Under the pieces are notes generated by a model. It ran no database searches. It saw only the letters and a list, made by a program, of their open reading frames with translations, and was not told where the DNA came from. From Alopecurus myosuroides (lineage: Eukaryota; Streptophyta; Magnoliopsida; Poales; Poaceae): DNA of 64,000 nucleotides. Location: NCBI GenBank assembly GCA_028641055.1, contig CM054062.1:182527958-182591957 (forward strand), read 5' to 3'. The position numbers were made by a program, and so were the translations under genes. Positions 47,706 to 59,600 of this stretch are shown piece by piece; within the stretch, counting starts at the first letter, position 1; each line of letters opens with the position of its first letter.

Positions 47706-50700
47706 TCACACATGGCGATGAGCATTCTCAGCCGCCAAAACCCGATCTACCTCAGCAGAGGTCAGTCGAATGATTTCCTCCGCCGCAGGTCGAACAGCCC
47801 TATAATAAGGAGAAAGGTCGACGGTTGGGCCATCATGAAGCCTAGCTACGGAGTTGAATTTCACCTCAAGATGCCACAACCGGACGAAAGAGAGGGCCAC
47901 TACCGAGCCGCAAATCATCTGATTGCGAACACACTCGCGAATTTCTCCTTCCTGCCCGAACACCCTGAGGAGATGGCTCCAATCCTCAGGACCCCTCTCC
48001 AACGGATAGAAAGCGGCGTTCATTGCAATCAAAACCTCGTGAAAGGAACTCACGAGTATCTTCGCCTGGATGACCCGGAACTTCAAGGTAGCAAGCACAA
48101 AGCCTCGACTACGATCGGACCAAAAGTTACTTGCATGAGACTTTGAGCTGCCAGCTTCCTGAAGGATGTGGTTCTCCACCCACTGTTTCTCACACCTATC
48201 ATCCGGCTGAACAACTGAAAAACAAAGGTATATGATCAAAGAAAGATACAGGACAAAGAAGAACAGGGGGCTGAACTACTTACAGAGAAAATCCTGGGCA
48301 ACAGACGCCAATTCATCCATCACAAACTGCTCGCGTTCAATTGCCAGATTTTGTTTGGATTTGGCCACATCCGCTATCCCACACAATGATTTTAGCTTGC
48401 GTTCACCATCCGCAACACGATCACGGAGGCCTGCGAAGGTCCCAACAGCGGCAACAAGAGGATTTGCTGGAGTAGCAAGTCCACCTGAAGACTCCGCAGC
48501 AACCCCGGCTACCTGGAAGAATACATGGAAATTGAAGGAATAAGATGCCCCCATTCGAGATATAACAACCACCTATTCGACAGGTGCTCGGGGGCTACTC
48601 CCATCGGGAGGAAACACACAGCAAATCAGTCACAGTAAGCATCTCAGAAAAACATCTCGATTAAACGATGAAAATACGGGAATGCATCCCAAGGTTCATT
48701 ACAATCGAAAGAGCGAAATACAAAGAAAAGATACTAAGGAGCTGCAGATGTGCTGCCACTCACGACGGTGCCTCCCCTAGCACGGGCGAACAACTCGGAT
48801 AACTTCCGAGCAAGGACTCCGGCTGGCTCGCCAAAACGACAAAGCCCTACCTTTTTGCCCGTAGAAGGATCGACGGGAAGGTCCGAGTACGCCTCTTCCA
48901 AGCCGGTGACTCCATGCGCCAGCGCGAACTGGATGGCGGTCTTCGCCTCAGACTCCGACTGCGCGACCGCGTAGGCGCCAAGGAGATTGCTCTCCGAGAA
49001 AATCTTCAAAAGATCACCCAGCACAGGTGGAGACACGGCGTTGACTAGGAGGCCATGGTGAAGCTGCGTCAGTACTCGAACGGCATCGCCAATCAGGGTG
49101 CAAATCCCTTCGGCGTGCCTCCTGAGCTGGGCGCAGGAATCGGTCAGCGCATCCACCCGTTGGACCCTAGGAAACTCCAGTGGGATGCCCAGAAGACCTG
49201 CAAAGGAAAATATTAAAATCCGAGGACCTATTAGACAACCAGAAGATGACAATAGACCAAAAGCAACTTACCCGCAAACCGTTCGGCTAGAGGACGAAGG
49301 AAGTCGACAAGGTCGGAGTCCGCCTTCGTGCCAGCCTCCTCCAGGTTTTTCAGAGCATCTTGGGCGGCCGCAAGCTTTCCTTCGAGGCCAGCCGACAGCA
49401 TGCGGGAGGATTCAAGTTCCTCTCGAGTAGCTGCCAACTGAGCCTCTTGAGCAATTGCCTGAGTGGAGGCATCCGCCTTCTCGGCCTTCATAAACTCAAC
49501 TTGAGCTGCGCAGCAATGATTGTCAGAAACGAAGAAATTGACAGAGATAAAGATGGGGGAAGGTAATAGACTCACTTCGAAGGAGCTCATTTTCGCTGGC
49601 GAGTCGATCACGATCCGACCGAAGGGTACTGCATTCCGCTTCGGCAAGAACGACACGACGACCAACGGCCACAAGGGAATCGATGAGGGACTGCAAAGAA
49701 TATGAAGATTGTAGAATCAGAAAAGAGAAATTTGAGCCTATACACGATTGAAAACATTCGAGTATAGCCTCGGGGGCTACTCCCATCGGGAGCACTGTCG
49801 TGCACCCGATAAAACCAGAAGAAAGGAAAAGGTCTATCTTTGAGCCTGTAGCCAATCGCATGCGATCAACTACAGCCTCAGGGGCTACTCCCATCGGGAG
49901 CACTTCCGTGCACCCGATAAAAACAGATCCAAATTGACGGAGTACTGAAGAAGAAAGCAGCAAGGTTTACCTGGCCTTGGGCGAAGGAAAGGGGATCCGC
50001 TGAGCTACCCGACACCTCCTTCAGAGTCGAGGCCCCAGCAGCAAAACTAGGAATTCTGTATTCCGTAGTCGCCGCTGTAGGGGCCACACTCGGCGAATTC
50101 TGCACGGTGTCGGCGGTAGGGGTCCCACCCGCGGTTTCAACCTTCTTCCTCTTGTCAGGACGGGAAGAGACGAATCTACGTGGGCTGATAGTTTGCAGAC
50201 TACAACGAAGACAATATGTCAAAAGACGCGAAAGAAAAATGTTCGACTAAGAACAAGAAGAGAAACTTACTCGTCGTCATCTTCGTCATCCAACATATCC
50301 GCATTCCAGGCGGTTTGGATATTTGGAAATGAAGGAAAAGGGGCGAGCGTGTGCAGCGGAGTCACGATGAGGGGCCCCTTCCCGGGCGATTCCTTGTCCA
50401 AAGAGTTGTCCTTGGAGGTGGCCTCATCACCCTCCACTCGACGACGTTTGTGGTGGAGGAGACCGTCACCCAAATCCTCCGCACTATCCGAGGAGTCACT
50501 CTTGGAGCTCGAGGAGGCATCAGCAACACTAGTGTCGGCTGGGCCGTCCAAGTTACTCGCCAACAAATCCGAGGCATCCTCCCCGGACAATGGCGGGTAG
50601 CAGGTGGCCACGGTTAGGCTCTATCAAAGAATTACAGAAGAAAAGTAAGAGAAAAATTCGGTCGGCCAAATTTCAGAACAAGGGAAGAAATGAAGTTTGA

Positions 50701-51692
50701 AGGAAAGACAAACTTACTTCGGGTGGCGGAGGCCTTGATGCCTCGAAAGCTGCGACCGTGCAGTCCGGGAAAGTTTCGCCCACCTTCAAGCTGGTGATGG
50801 CCGCGATCTTCTTCTCGAACTCAACGTTCGAGAGCTCTTCGCGGCTCACGCGACTGGGGTCTTCAGTACCCTGGTACTCCCACATCGTGGAAGGCCTGTG
50901 TTGTAGGGGCTGAATCCTGCGCTTGAGGAAGATGCTCGCCAGGTGCAGCCCGTTTAGCACGACTCCATCGGCTTGGTCCCGAAGGGCGGCCACCTTGGCG
51001 AGTAGCAGCGTAACGATCTGGTTCTCTTCAGCCGACAGTCTATGCGCCCAGGATTTCCTCCTCTTCAGAACAGCGAACGGGTGGAATTCTTGAATTCCAC
51101 CCGAGCTGTTGTCGGTGACGTAAAACCACTTCTTCCTCCATCCTTGGGCGGAGTCGATGAAGTACATCCCAAAGTAGCTATTTTCTGATTTTGCCTGAAT
51201 GCCGAAACCACCCGTGCGTAGCGGCTCGCCCGGCTCAGATTCTACCTGCGATCTCTTGCGGAAGACTCGAACCTTGAATAGGGCCTTCCAGAGGCCCCAA
51301 TGTGGGAGAATGCCCAAGAAGCACTCGCAAAATACAATGAAGCACGAGATATGTTGCACTGCATTCGGAGGCAGATCGTGGAGCTGTATGCCATAGGCAT
51401 ACAGCAATGCCACGAGGAAGGGGTGAAGAGGAAAGGAGAGTATGCGCGACATGTGGTCCGCGAAAACCACGCGTTCATTCGCGTGAGGATTGGGTACCTC
51501 CTCCTTCTTGCCGAGGCGCACCCGTTTCTCAGCTTCCGGAGGCAGCTTCCCCTCCCGCTGTATCTCCTTGATGCTCTTCTGGGTGGTGTTGGGAGAGCGC
51601 CAATCGCCCGAGCGCGGTGCGGGTGGCGCAGGAACCTCCTCCGGCGCCTTCGATGAAGAAACAGCGGCGCCGCGCTTCTTGCTTCCTGCCAT
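47706..51692 (-). CDS. Intact antisense 'putative gypsy-type transposon' gene of element H, eight exons, 1024 aa
   Basis: Exons on the minus strand: 51692-50718, 50620-50271, 50199-49971, 49690-49576, 49505-49272, 49197-48764, 48512-48284, 48214-47706. All donors are GT (mostly GTAAGT or GTGAGT), all acceptors AG, phases agree at every join and no stop interrupts the 1025 codons. If exon 6 is not spliced at 48764 it runs to a stop at 48734 and gives a 788-residue form. The N-terminus MAGSKKRG is basic. Residues about 65-150 hold the Transposase_28-like domain (FPLHPFLVALLYAYGIQLHD, then FCECFLGILPHWGLWKALF). Exon 2 is Ser/Asp-rich with a basic HHKRRR patch, a possible nuclear signal. Exons 4-5 look coiled coil, and exons 6-8 form an alpha-rich C-terminus. 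TATA is at 51797-51803 and the start context is ccaATGGC. Function unknown. It faces the dead gag-pol of its own element. Confidence 0.85.
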
Positions 51693-51796
51693 TGGCGCTG
51701 GTGCGAGCTAGCAGAGAGAAAGATTGGAGAACGAGGAAGAAGGAGGACGAGGAATACGAAGGCTGGGAAATTTTCACCGTTTCACCTAAGGCCCGC

Positions 51797-51803
51797 ATTT
51801 ATA
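51797..51803 (-). promoter_or_regulatory. TATA box of the antisense gene in element H
   Basis: The minus strand reads gtgTATAAATgcggg, 105-111 bp before the ATG at 51692, with a pyrimidine/purine-biased untranslated region between. Position and form parallel the B and D antisense promoters. Confidence 0.7.
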
Positions 51804-52103
51804 CACAGCGCCAGTCGATCCTGATCGTTCACTGGGCTACGTGGCATCCATCGCGGCCGCCGCGTGCGAAGGCGAAACGGAAGGGCGGCGGATGCTGTTT
51901 CGTGCCACGATCCTAACAGTGGATCATGCGCATTTACTACGCGCAGTTCGCGTTTAAACCGGGAACGACGTCTCGTTTCCGGTCAAAAGGCTGACAAGGT
52001 GGGCCAGCATTTCTGCTCTCGCCCCGTCACGTCCCATCGGGAGGATAAAAATGCACCGTGACGTTATAGCGTGCATCATCAAGATGGCGAATCTTTCGAG
52101 TAA

Positions 52104-52312
52104 AGCTCCAAACACGAAAATAACTTCGTATGGAAAAACTATGGCGAGAAATTTCTTTCACATGAGAGCAGTACCCTAAGAACGAAAGCTCTTTCGTATG
52201 GGATTAAAGCTCCAAACACGAAATAACTTCGTATGGACAAATTATGGCATGAAATCTCTCTCACGAGGGATAAACTCCAAACACGAAAACTCTTTCGTAT
52301 GGACAAAGATAG
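52104..52312 (+). repeat. Tandem repeat near the right end of element H
   Basis: Two to three imperfect units containing agctccaaacacgaaa, acttcgtatgg and atggc(a/g)(t/a)gaaat. It lies between the antisense promoter and the lost 3' end. Confidence 0.8.
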
Positions 52313-52615
52313 ATTGGTTCTCATATCTAGAAAACCACAAGCTCAAAACTACGCGAGTAGGCAGATCCTGCCACTCATTTGCACGATGTTTACGCATCAT
52401 AGACCTGGATTGTTCAGCCGACTAGGTACATCCGGATGCCATATTCTTTCAAATATGAAGGTAAGACCCAAAAGATCTCTCTTGAGGGCCTGGAATCGCA
52501 CTCAAGCTGCGTCTTCTAGTACAATTCCGTGTCAACAACACGAAGAAAAATCCTAGCGGACGCGCCGGGTACCCCCATAGGTTAAGTTCGACTCGGTAAG
52601 ACAGTGAGGAGCCGG

Positions 52616-52655
52616 ATCTTTTGAGGTCCTTAGCTATCTTTTGAGGTCCTTAGCT
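52616..52655 (+). repeat. Two tandem 20-bp units
   Basis: atcttttgaggtccttagct occurs twice in succession and is followed by a third start (atctt). It sits at the transition from element H to AT-rich DNA and may mark the breakpoint. Confidence 0.85.
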
Positions 52656-54192
52656 ATCTTCAAATCTTTTTGTTGTCTTCCTTGGATGCAAACACCATGC
52701 TATTTCTAACGAAACTCTCATGGTAGGCAATATATTCATTTGTTTGATACCTCCAAGGTTGGCTTGATCCTCACAAAAAAATAGCACGTTTTCAGTAACA
52801 CTAACATATGGTCATTATTGTATTCTACCATTCTATGGTTCAGGTTTAACATCGTCGTCTCTCTAATAGGTATGTCACTCAGATTTAGCATTCCTCATTG
52901 CAAAAGTAAATAATGTGAGTAGTCACCATGGGAGCCAATCCATGTTGCACTCAATTATTACCTTGTACTTGGATTGATGAATCTTGTTTAATAACACTAG
53001 GTCATCTCACTTGTCTAACAGAAAGTTTTCCAATCTGTAAGACAGACATGAGTTAAACTATAGGATCTTACACTAGTGGGGTTGTGTGAACTCTTATGCC
53101 TCACTAACTGGGTTATTGTAGTTTTTCTTCATTGTTCCTTCTCACCGTTGTAGGGAAAAGCTTCAAAACCTTCATAGCTCATGTAACTTTGAGTCCACTT
53201 GTTCATCTTCACTTGTAGATTTGTCTTGGTATATAGTTGGCTTCATCATGGATGTGATTGTTCCTTCACACAAAACAACAATTTGAGGCTATCCTTCCTT
53301 AAATAGGATGGCTTGTGTCTTGGTAGGATACTAGTTGTTGAATTTCTGGGGTGCTCTCATAGTTTGTTGCATACCAAATATCCTCTCACTATGGTTGGTG
53401 ATTAGGTATAGGATTTGATTTGGCTTAGCATGGATGAGTAGAGATTAGGAAGAGACTAAAGAAATTCCTACCCCAACACATCAGATGAAGGAAACTCATC
53501 TCGCAAACAACACATAACAAACATATAGTAACACATTCATCACACCAAACATCAAGGTTTTTAGAAAACAACTAATATTGTCATACCACACTCATTGGCA
53601 TGATCAATACACTAACACGTTAACGCTGTTCTAACAAAGTAACTAGATTGGTGGTCTCATCTATAACTTCTTGAGTTTTCTTCAGATTCTTCTCTCAATG
53701 CCTTGAGGTGTTCTTGATTGTTGTGAAGTCTGGGTATATCTCCAATTTTCTTCAATTGTCTTGAGTGTAGGTCTTCATGTGGTGAAAACACTTCTTGCAC
53801 TTCATGGTATGGTCATCAACAATCTTGCCTTGAGGGTATACAAGAGGTAGGTCATCTAGAAAATTTTGAAGGTGAATAATAGATGAGATGATATGAGAAG
53901 AATTAAGATGATTGTTTTGTTTCTAGATAGTTTGAACATAGAAAGTTTTCAATCCTAGGGTGATCAATGGGTTATTAAAAACTTGTTGCAAATTGGATTT
54001 TCACTATAGTGAGAAATACTGGCACCCGCTAGCCAATCAGGGAACGGTCTCGTGTCCGTGGACACGTAAAGTTGTCCAGGACGCTTCATCTCACTATGCC
54101 GCTAGGATCCAAAAGTACTCAAAGGAGTCAATAAATTTGATCAAAAAGGGTTTTCCAAACCTAAGGGTCTCGAATCCTATAGGCAACACAAT

Positions 54193-54204
54193 GCTCTGAT
54201 ACCA
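54193..54204 (-). promoter_or_regulatory. tRNA-Met-type primer-binding site of element I
   Basis: Plus strand gctctgatacca, i.e. TGGTATCAGAGC on the minus strand, three bases inside an LTR end ACA. Same primer site as E and F. Confidence 0.8.
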
Positions 54205-54207
54205 TTT

Positions 54208-56630
54208 TGTAGCGTTCCCACATTTAAATAATGTAAGGACACCTGTGTTATTGTGCCAGTACCTGGATCAATTGCTAGCACCACAGTACAAAATGAAATA
54301 TCATGCAAATGCATCAAATTCTATTACATCGCATGATCCAGTCTTTACAAAATAGTATTACAACTTGTATAGTCTTAGAAGACTAGCAGTAAACAAAGAT
54401 ATACATCGGAAAACATGAATAACATTGAGCCCATCTTCTTCATGTGCCACAGGCAAAACATGTTGGCGATAGTCTCGAGATCCTAAACGAAATCCTCACT
54501 CGTCTTCAGAAATATCTGCAATATGGAATATGCAGCCACAAGGGAGTCAATACAATTTAATGCATTGGAAAGTAACACTATGGTGGATATAAATGGCAAC
54601 ACTAATACTACATGCTTATTTGGCTGAGTGGAGTTTAGGCTAAGTTTGCATAAAGCCAGTTTTTTTTCCTATCTCTTTTGTAAAACAAACTTTTCTTTTC
54701 AAAGGGGTGGCAACATTGGATTAAGATCCAAGCACCACAATACTCTTCACTTGGTCAAAATTTTACTTATTGAAATTGGTGATGAGATTCTTCCGTCAAT
54801 CCTTGTCCAGCTGCTCATAGTTGTCCATAACCGGGGACTCGGCTAAGATCTTAGTTTGTTGACTCTGCAGAGGTTGTGCACTTTCACCCTTTGTCTTCAA
54901 TTAGCCCAAACATCCTATACACCCGGAGTGCATCATGGAAAGGAGAGAATTGAGACGAGATCTTTCAGAAGAATAAGTCCAAACCCACCGGAAAGACCGT
55001 TCCACCTATAATTTTGCTACATCTGCTAGTCAAGCCTGGGCTGAACTCTCACAACTTAGTTGATCAAGACAGAGCCCATATGTCAAAAGGCTGCACGGGA
55101 AGCTACTAAACTTAGAAGGACATAGTAATCTCTTTGTTCCTGGGTGGCCATCCTCAAGTGACAACCTCAAGTGGAATAACCCTTAGACAAGGGCCCTGAG
55201 GAAACACTCAACATAATCCAGTCTTACCACTTCCACCCAGGTGGTTCATTCATTAGTTATACTTAGGATTTTTCCTCAACATCTAGTAAAACAATTTGTA
55301 ACATTGCATAGCATCTACTAAGTTCTAAGGCTATCAAAATAACAAGGGTAAAATAGATGGCTAAACACTACTAGGATAATAGCATAGCATAATATAACTT
55401 AGTAAAATTTCCTATCATGCATACTACTCAAAATCAACTAATGCATATAGAAAATAATGGGTAGTTGATGGTGTGTTACTTTCCTTGTTGAAGTTGGTGA
55501 AGAATTCACACTCTTCACAAAAGATCGTTGCTCTCCGTACAATCTATTCATTGAAAACACAATAACAAAAATAAACAAGCATCCTAGCAATCAAACACAT
55601 AAGTGGAGAAACCAAACAGAGCAAATAACATAACAAAGGAGTTGGACCAAGTTGGCTAGGACAAGGTCAAGGTTTGATTTTGAAATAATCTATTCTCTAA
55701 TGGTTCAATACATTCTAAGGACTTTCCAAGGTTTTACTTGGGATGGACTAGGTTGAGTTTTGTAGAAAACTAACTTTATTATAAGCATACTTGTCGAGGA
55801 AGTTCCAAGAGTTCACCAAGGTGATCTCACTATTTCAACTAAAGTATCACAATACAAAGTGTAACACTTAGTTGTTTCATCAAAACATTTGAGTGATCTA
55901 AGTTAGTCCTTCCATTTTGGTTGAGGCTAGGTCTAGGTTCAACTAACTTCATAACAAAGGAGATAACAAGTTAAAGTCTTGGTATTTTCCATTTGGGTCA
56001 AGGGATGGACAAAAACAACTTGTTATTCTTCAACTTGTGTGGATGGCTCCAAGTCTTCACATGCTTGTCTTCTTGAAGATCATCTTCATGCTTCTATTGT
56101 AGTCTTTTGCTTGGATGGATTCTTCTCTTGATCTTCATAGATTTCTTCATGGCTTTCACTTCACTAATTTGGTTTGGGTATGGGATGGGCACAAAATACC
56201 ACTAAGTCAAGAGAAAGAAAATAGGAAGAAAGATAGAAAGAGAGAGGGAGGTGTTTTCTTCTGGATTTCTTCACACTTGCACTTCCTTGAGTTGCTTCTA
56301 TTTGTGGAGTCTTTTCTTCAAAATTTCTTTATTGACCCTCCTTGTAGCTCTTCATGTTTCCACCAAGTTGAAAGTGAAGTGCCTTCTTGTTCTTGAGTCT
56401 TGATTTCCATTTTGCTAAGTTGATGAATTCTTGAAGCAAAAATGGGGAGTGGAGGAGTAGATAGAAAGCAAAGGGATTAGTGTCTAAGGTTCGCTACTTG
56501 GTCTTGTATGTGATTGACACATACTAGGGACTTGGTCTTGGCTCCAAAATAGCCATAACAACAAAGGTAAACAATGATAGAAACAACTCTAAGAATTAAC
56601 CAACTAGGTGGACTACTATGATGGAAGTTT
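54208..56630 (-). repeat. LTR of element I, at least 2.4 kb, interrupted or bounded by F
   Basis: Starts TGTAGCGTTCCC on plus next to the primer site. The rest is AT-rich without genes; 90-codon frames such as 56115-56396 have no recognisable content. No second LTR is visible, so the far limit cannot be fixed. Confidence 0.5.
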
Positions 56631-59600
56631 TGTAACATCCCAAGTATGAAAAACTCCCAACTTAGAATGTTTGTTTCTTGATTTTATTTCAAATGCATCA
56701 TGTCATCATATCCACACATGTGTTGAATTTGAATTTCAAATCAAATGACAAATCAATATGTTTCACACTTGGCCTGTTAAACTTTTTCAAATAAAATATT
56801 CAAATCAAATAATTAAATTGTTTTCCAAAATTATGAATTGGATTGAATTTTGTAAATGGTTCAAATAATCTTTCTATTATTAAACCCAAAATGCCAATTC
56901 CATTTTAAATTCAAATAATTTGAAATCTCAAAAATTTCAGAACCAAAACTTGTGAATCTGAACTGTTGGAAAAGGGCAATTCATAAAAAATATTGTTAAA
57001 ATAAAAACTCCAAAAACCTATTCTTTTTCTCTCTTTGTTTTTCCTACAAAAAAAAAGAAGCAAACAGAAAAAATAAATAAATAAAAACAGAAGAGAGAGA
57101 GAGAGAGGAGAGCAACCAGGCCAGCCCAAGTGGGCCGGCCCAGCCACCCAGCCAGCAAGCGCGCGCAGCACGCGGCCCGCTCCCCCTTCTCCCTCCTCCG
57201 TACGGCCAGCGTCACCTGACGCAAGCACGCACCCACACCGCACCTCCCCCTCTCTACCTGCTCCCATCCCTCCTCCTTTTCTACCCCGAGAGCCCCCAAA
57301 CCCTAACCATCTCTCCTCTCCTTCCTCCTCGCGCCGCCATCATCTCCTCTCCTCTCTGTTTCCCCTTTCTTCCTTCTGAAAACCCCGAGAGCGACAGGGA
57401 GGGACGCCGCCGTCGACACGCCGCCATGGTGCATCTCCGGCCACGCTAGGGAGACGTGCACCACCCCCGGGACCCCTGCTACCTCTACGACCGCAACGCC
57501 AAGCACGAGCAGCCTCAACCACGCCGGAATTTCCCTGTCTCCTCGCCGGTCGTTTCTGAACTTTGTCGTCATCTCGTCGTCCTCGTCCACGGCAGCCTCT
57601 CCCGACTGCTTCAACACACTCACGGTGAGCCACCGCTTCCATCCGAGTCGTTTCCCCAACGATCCGTGGCCTATTTGCACAAGTGGAGTTCTGAACCCGA
57701 GCACCTCCGCCATGATCGCGCTCTGAGCAAGCCATCGTGCCTCTTCTGTTCCTTCCTCCACCTTGCACGTGTCGTCTGCCCCTCCTAGTTCACCTCCGCA
57801 CCCACGCAACACCCTAGCACCGCTAGTTTGTGGTCATCGACGGTGATCAAGCGCCGTCGTGCCGTCTGCTTCCGCCACGGACTGAACAATTGGGTTCAGT
57901 TTCGTCAGTTAGCGAGCACACGCTCAGATCTACCTCAAAACGGCGCGGATCTGGTTCCAATCACCACCGTCGAGCTAGCCCAGTGGAACGATCCAGCGGT
58001 TCGCAGTGCGCGGTCGCGAGTTCGAACCCCAGCCGCGCGAATAAATCCACCCCTTTTTGCTTCGCTTGCCACGCAGCCACGCTAGCCCCACCCGTCAGCG
58101 ACGTGGTGGCCACGCGAGCGCACACACCCGCGCCACGCAGGCGCCAGCAGGGCGCTGGCCCACTGGCCAGTGACCCAGGGCTGCTCTGCCCCGCGTAGAA
58201 AAGGTTCCAGGGCCCTTTCTGAAATTCTAAATCTTGCACCTAAGCCCCTGGAACAAATCTGATATTTTTAAAATCACAGAATAGCCCCTGTAATTCAAAT
58301 TCCTATATCTTTTGCAAATCAAATCCAAATTTAATAAATAAAATATGTTTTCCATACCAAATTTAATTATCTACATGTTAAAACCGTTTGTATACTGTTT
58401 TGAACATTTCAAATGGTTGCAAAAATTCAAATTCAAACAACTCTTTCAAATTTGGTCAAATTCATAACTAATTCAAATTTAATTCAAATGGCACATGTAA
58501 ATATGTTTTCCATGCAAAATTTAACAAGCTTTCCAAATATAAACTTTGTTTCCTGTTTTGAATAATTAAAATTGGTGAAATATTTGAATCCTGGTTTAAT
58601 TCATTTAAAATTGCAAAATTCATAACTTGGGCATAAAAATTCCAAATTCAACAAACCAAATATGTTTTCCATTCCATTTTTCATGAACTTTGCAAATATC
58701 AACTTTGTGTTCTGTTTTAAATAAATTAAATTGCTGAAAACAACTGTTTCTTAATTAATGCATTTAAAATTGTCAAATTAATAACTTGCTCATTTTAATT
58801 ACTTTTTCAACAAATGAAACATGTATTCCACCTAAAATTTTGTGTTCTTTCCAAATATGAATTTTGTTATCTATTTTGAACAATTAAAATTGGTGAAAAC
58901 AACAAATGCTTGTGTAAATCATTTAAGAAGCCAAATTTCATAACTTAATAAATAAAATTCCAAACTTGGTAAACAACATTTCAAAGTGAAGCTATTGTTG
59001 TTTTCTTATTGTTTTCATCATACATGCATCATTCTAATCAACTTTCACATGATGGTTATTTGTAGATCACTTAATTCAACTTTAATTCTGGGGCCTTTCT
59101 ATATGCAACCCAAATTGCATATGGGCCCATTTAATTATGTTACCATGTCAACTAGCTTATCGTTGATGCACCAATTAAATTGCCATGCATCATCCCATGT
59201 TGTGCATCATGCCATGTTATTGATTGTTTGTCTCTCTGCGTTGTTTGTTTGCTTCTTCTCGAATAGACGACGACGTTGAGACAGACGAGGTTTACGACAC
59301 TACTTCAGAGGAGTTAGCCCAGTACCAGGCTACTGAGTTTGCAGGCAAGTATTCACTCACATGAACCATTGCGTCCTTTCCACACTGGATATCGATACTT
59401 TCCGTTGTCTATCCTGCTAGCCTTAAGATTCGTTGCTTGTGTTCCGATCCTATCACATGTTATCCTGTAGCCCTGATATAGCCTCACCTCCACACCTATA
59501 ACCCTGTTGCTTGTTGCCTGTGTCTTACTAGCATGCTTAGGGTTGTTTATGCTCGAGTCTGATGTCCGTTATTTCTGTTACCTTATTTATTATGTTCTGG

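Larger units (their letters stand above)
40553..52600 (+). mobile_element. Tat-lineage gypsy element H, 3' truncated, carrying an intact antisense gene
   Basis: Plus-strand order: 5' LTR (about 40553-41050), primer-binding site, gag-pol with two RNase H domains (to 47444), antisense gene on the minus strand (51692-47706) and a tandem-repeat region (52104-52312). No copy of the LTR follows, so the right end is lost near 52550-52650. Sequence and primer-binding site (TGGCGTCGTCTGTGGG) differ from B and D, so this is another family with the same architecture. The start coordinate is approximate: TG at 40553 is the best candidate. Confidence 0.85.
52656..56630 (-). mobile_element. Minus-oriented LTR element I, partial and non-coding
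   Basis: At 54193-54204 the minus strand reads TGGTATCAGAGC. It is directly preceded on that strand by ...CGCTACA, so 54208 is the end of a minus-oriented LTR extending right (TGTAGCG on plus) until element F cuts in at 56631. From 54192 leftwards is the internal region, but the minus strand has no open gag or pol frame down to about 52660. One degenerate Cys/His stretch (about 53770-53860) may be a gag remnant. The left limit is a guess. Confidence 0.55.

Noticed and set aside
54628..56396. Small plus-strand frames in the LTR of element I
   Set aside because: AT-rich LTR sequence with no domain, start context or conservation that I can see.
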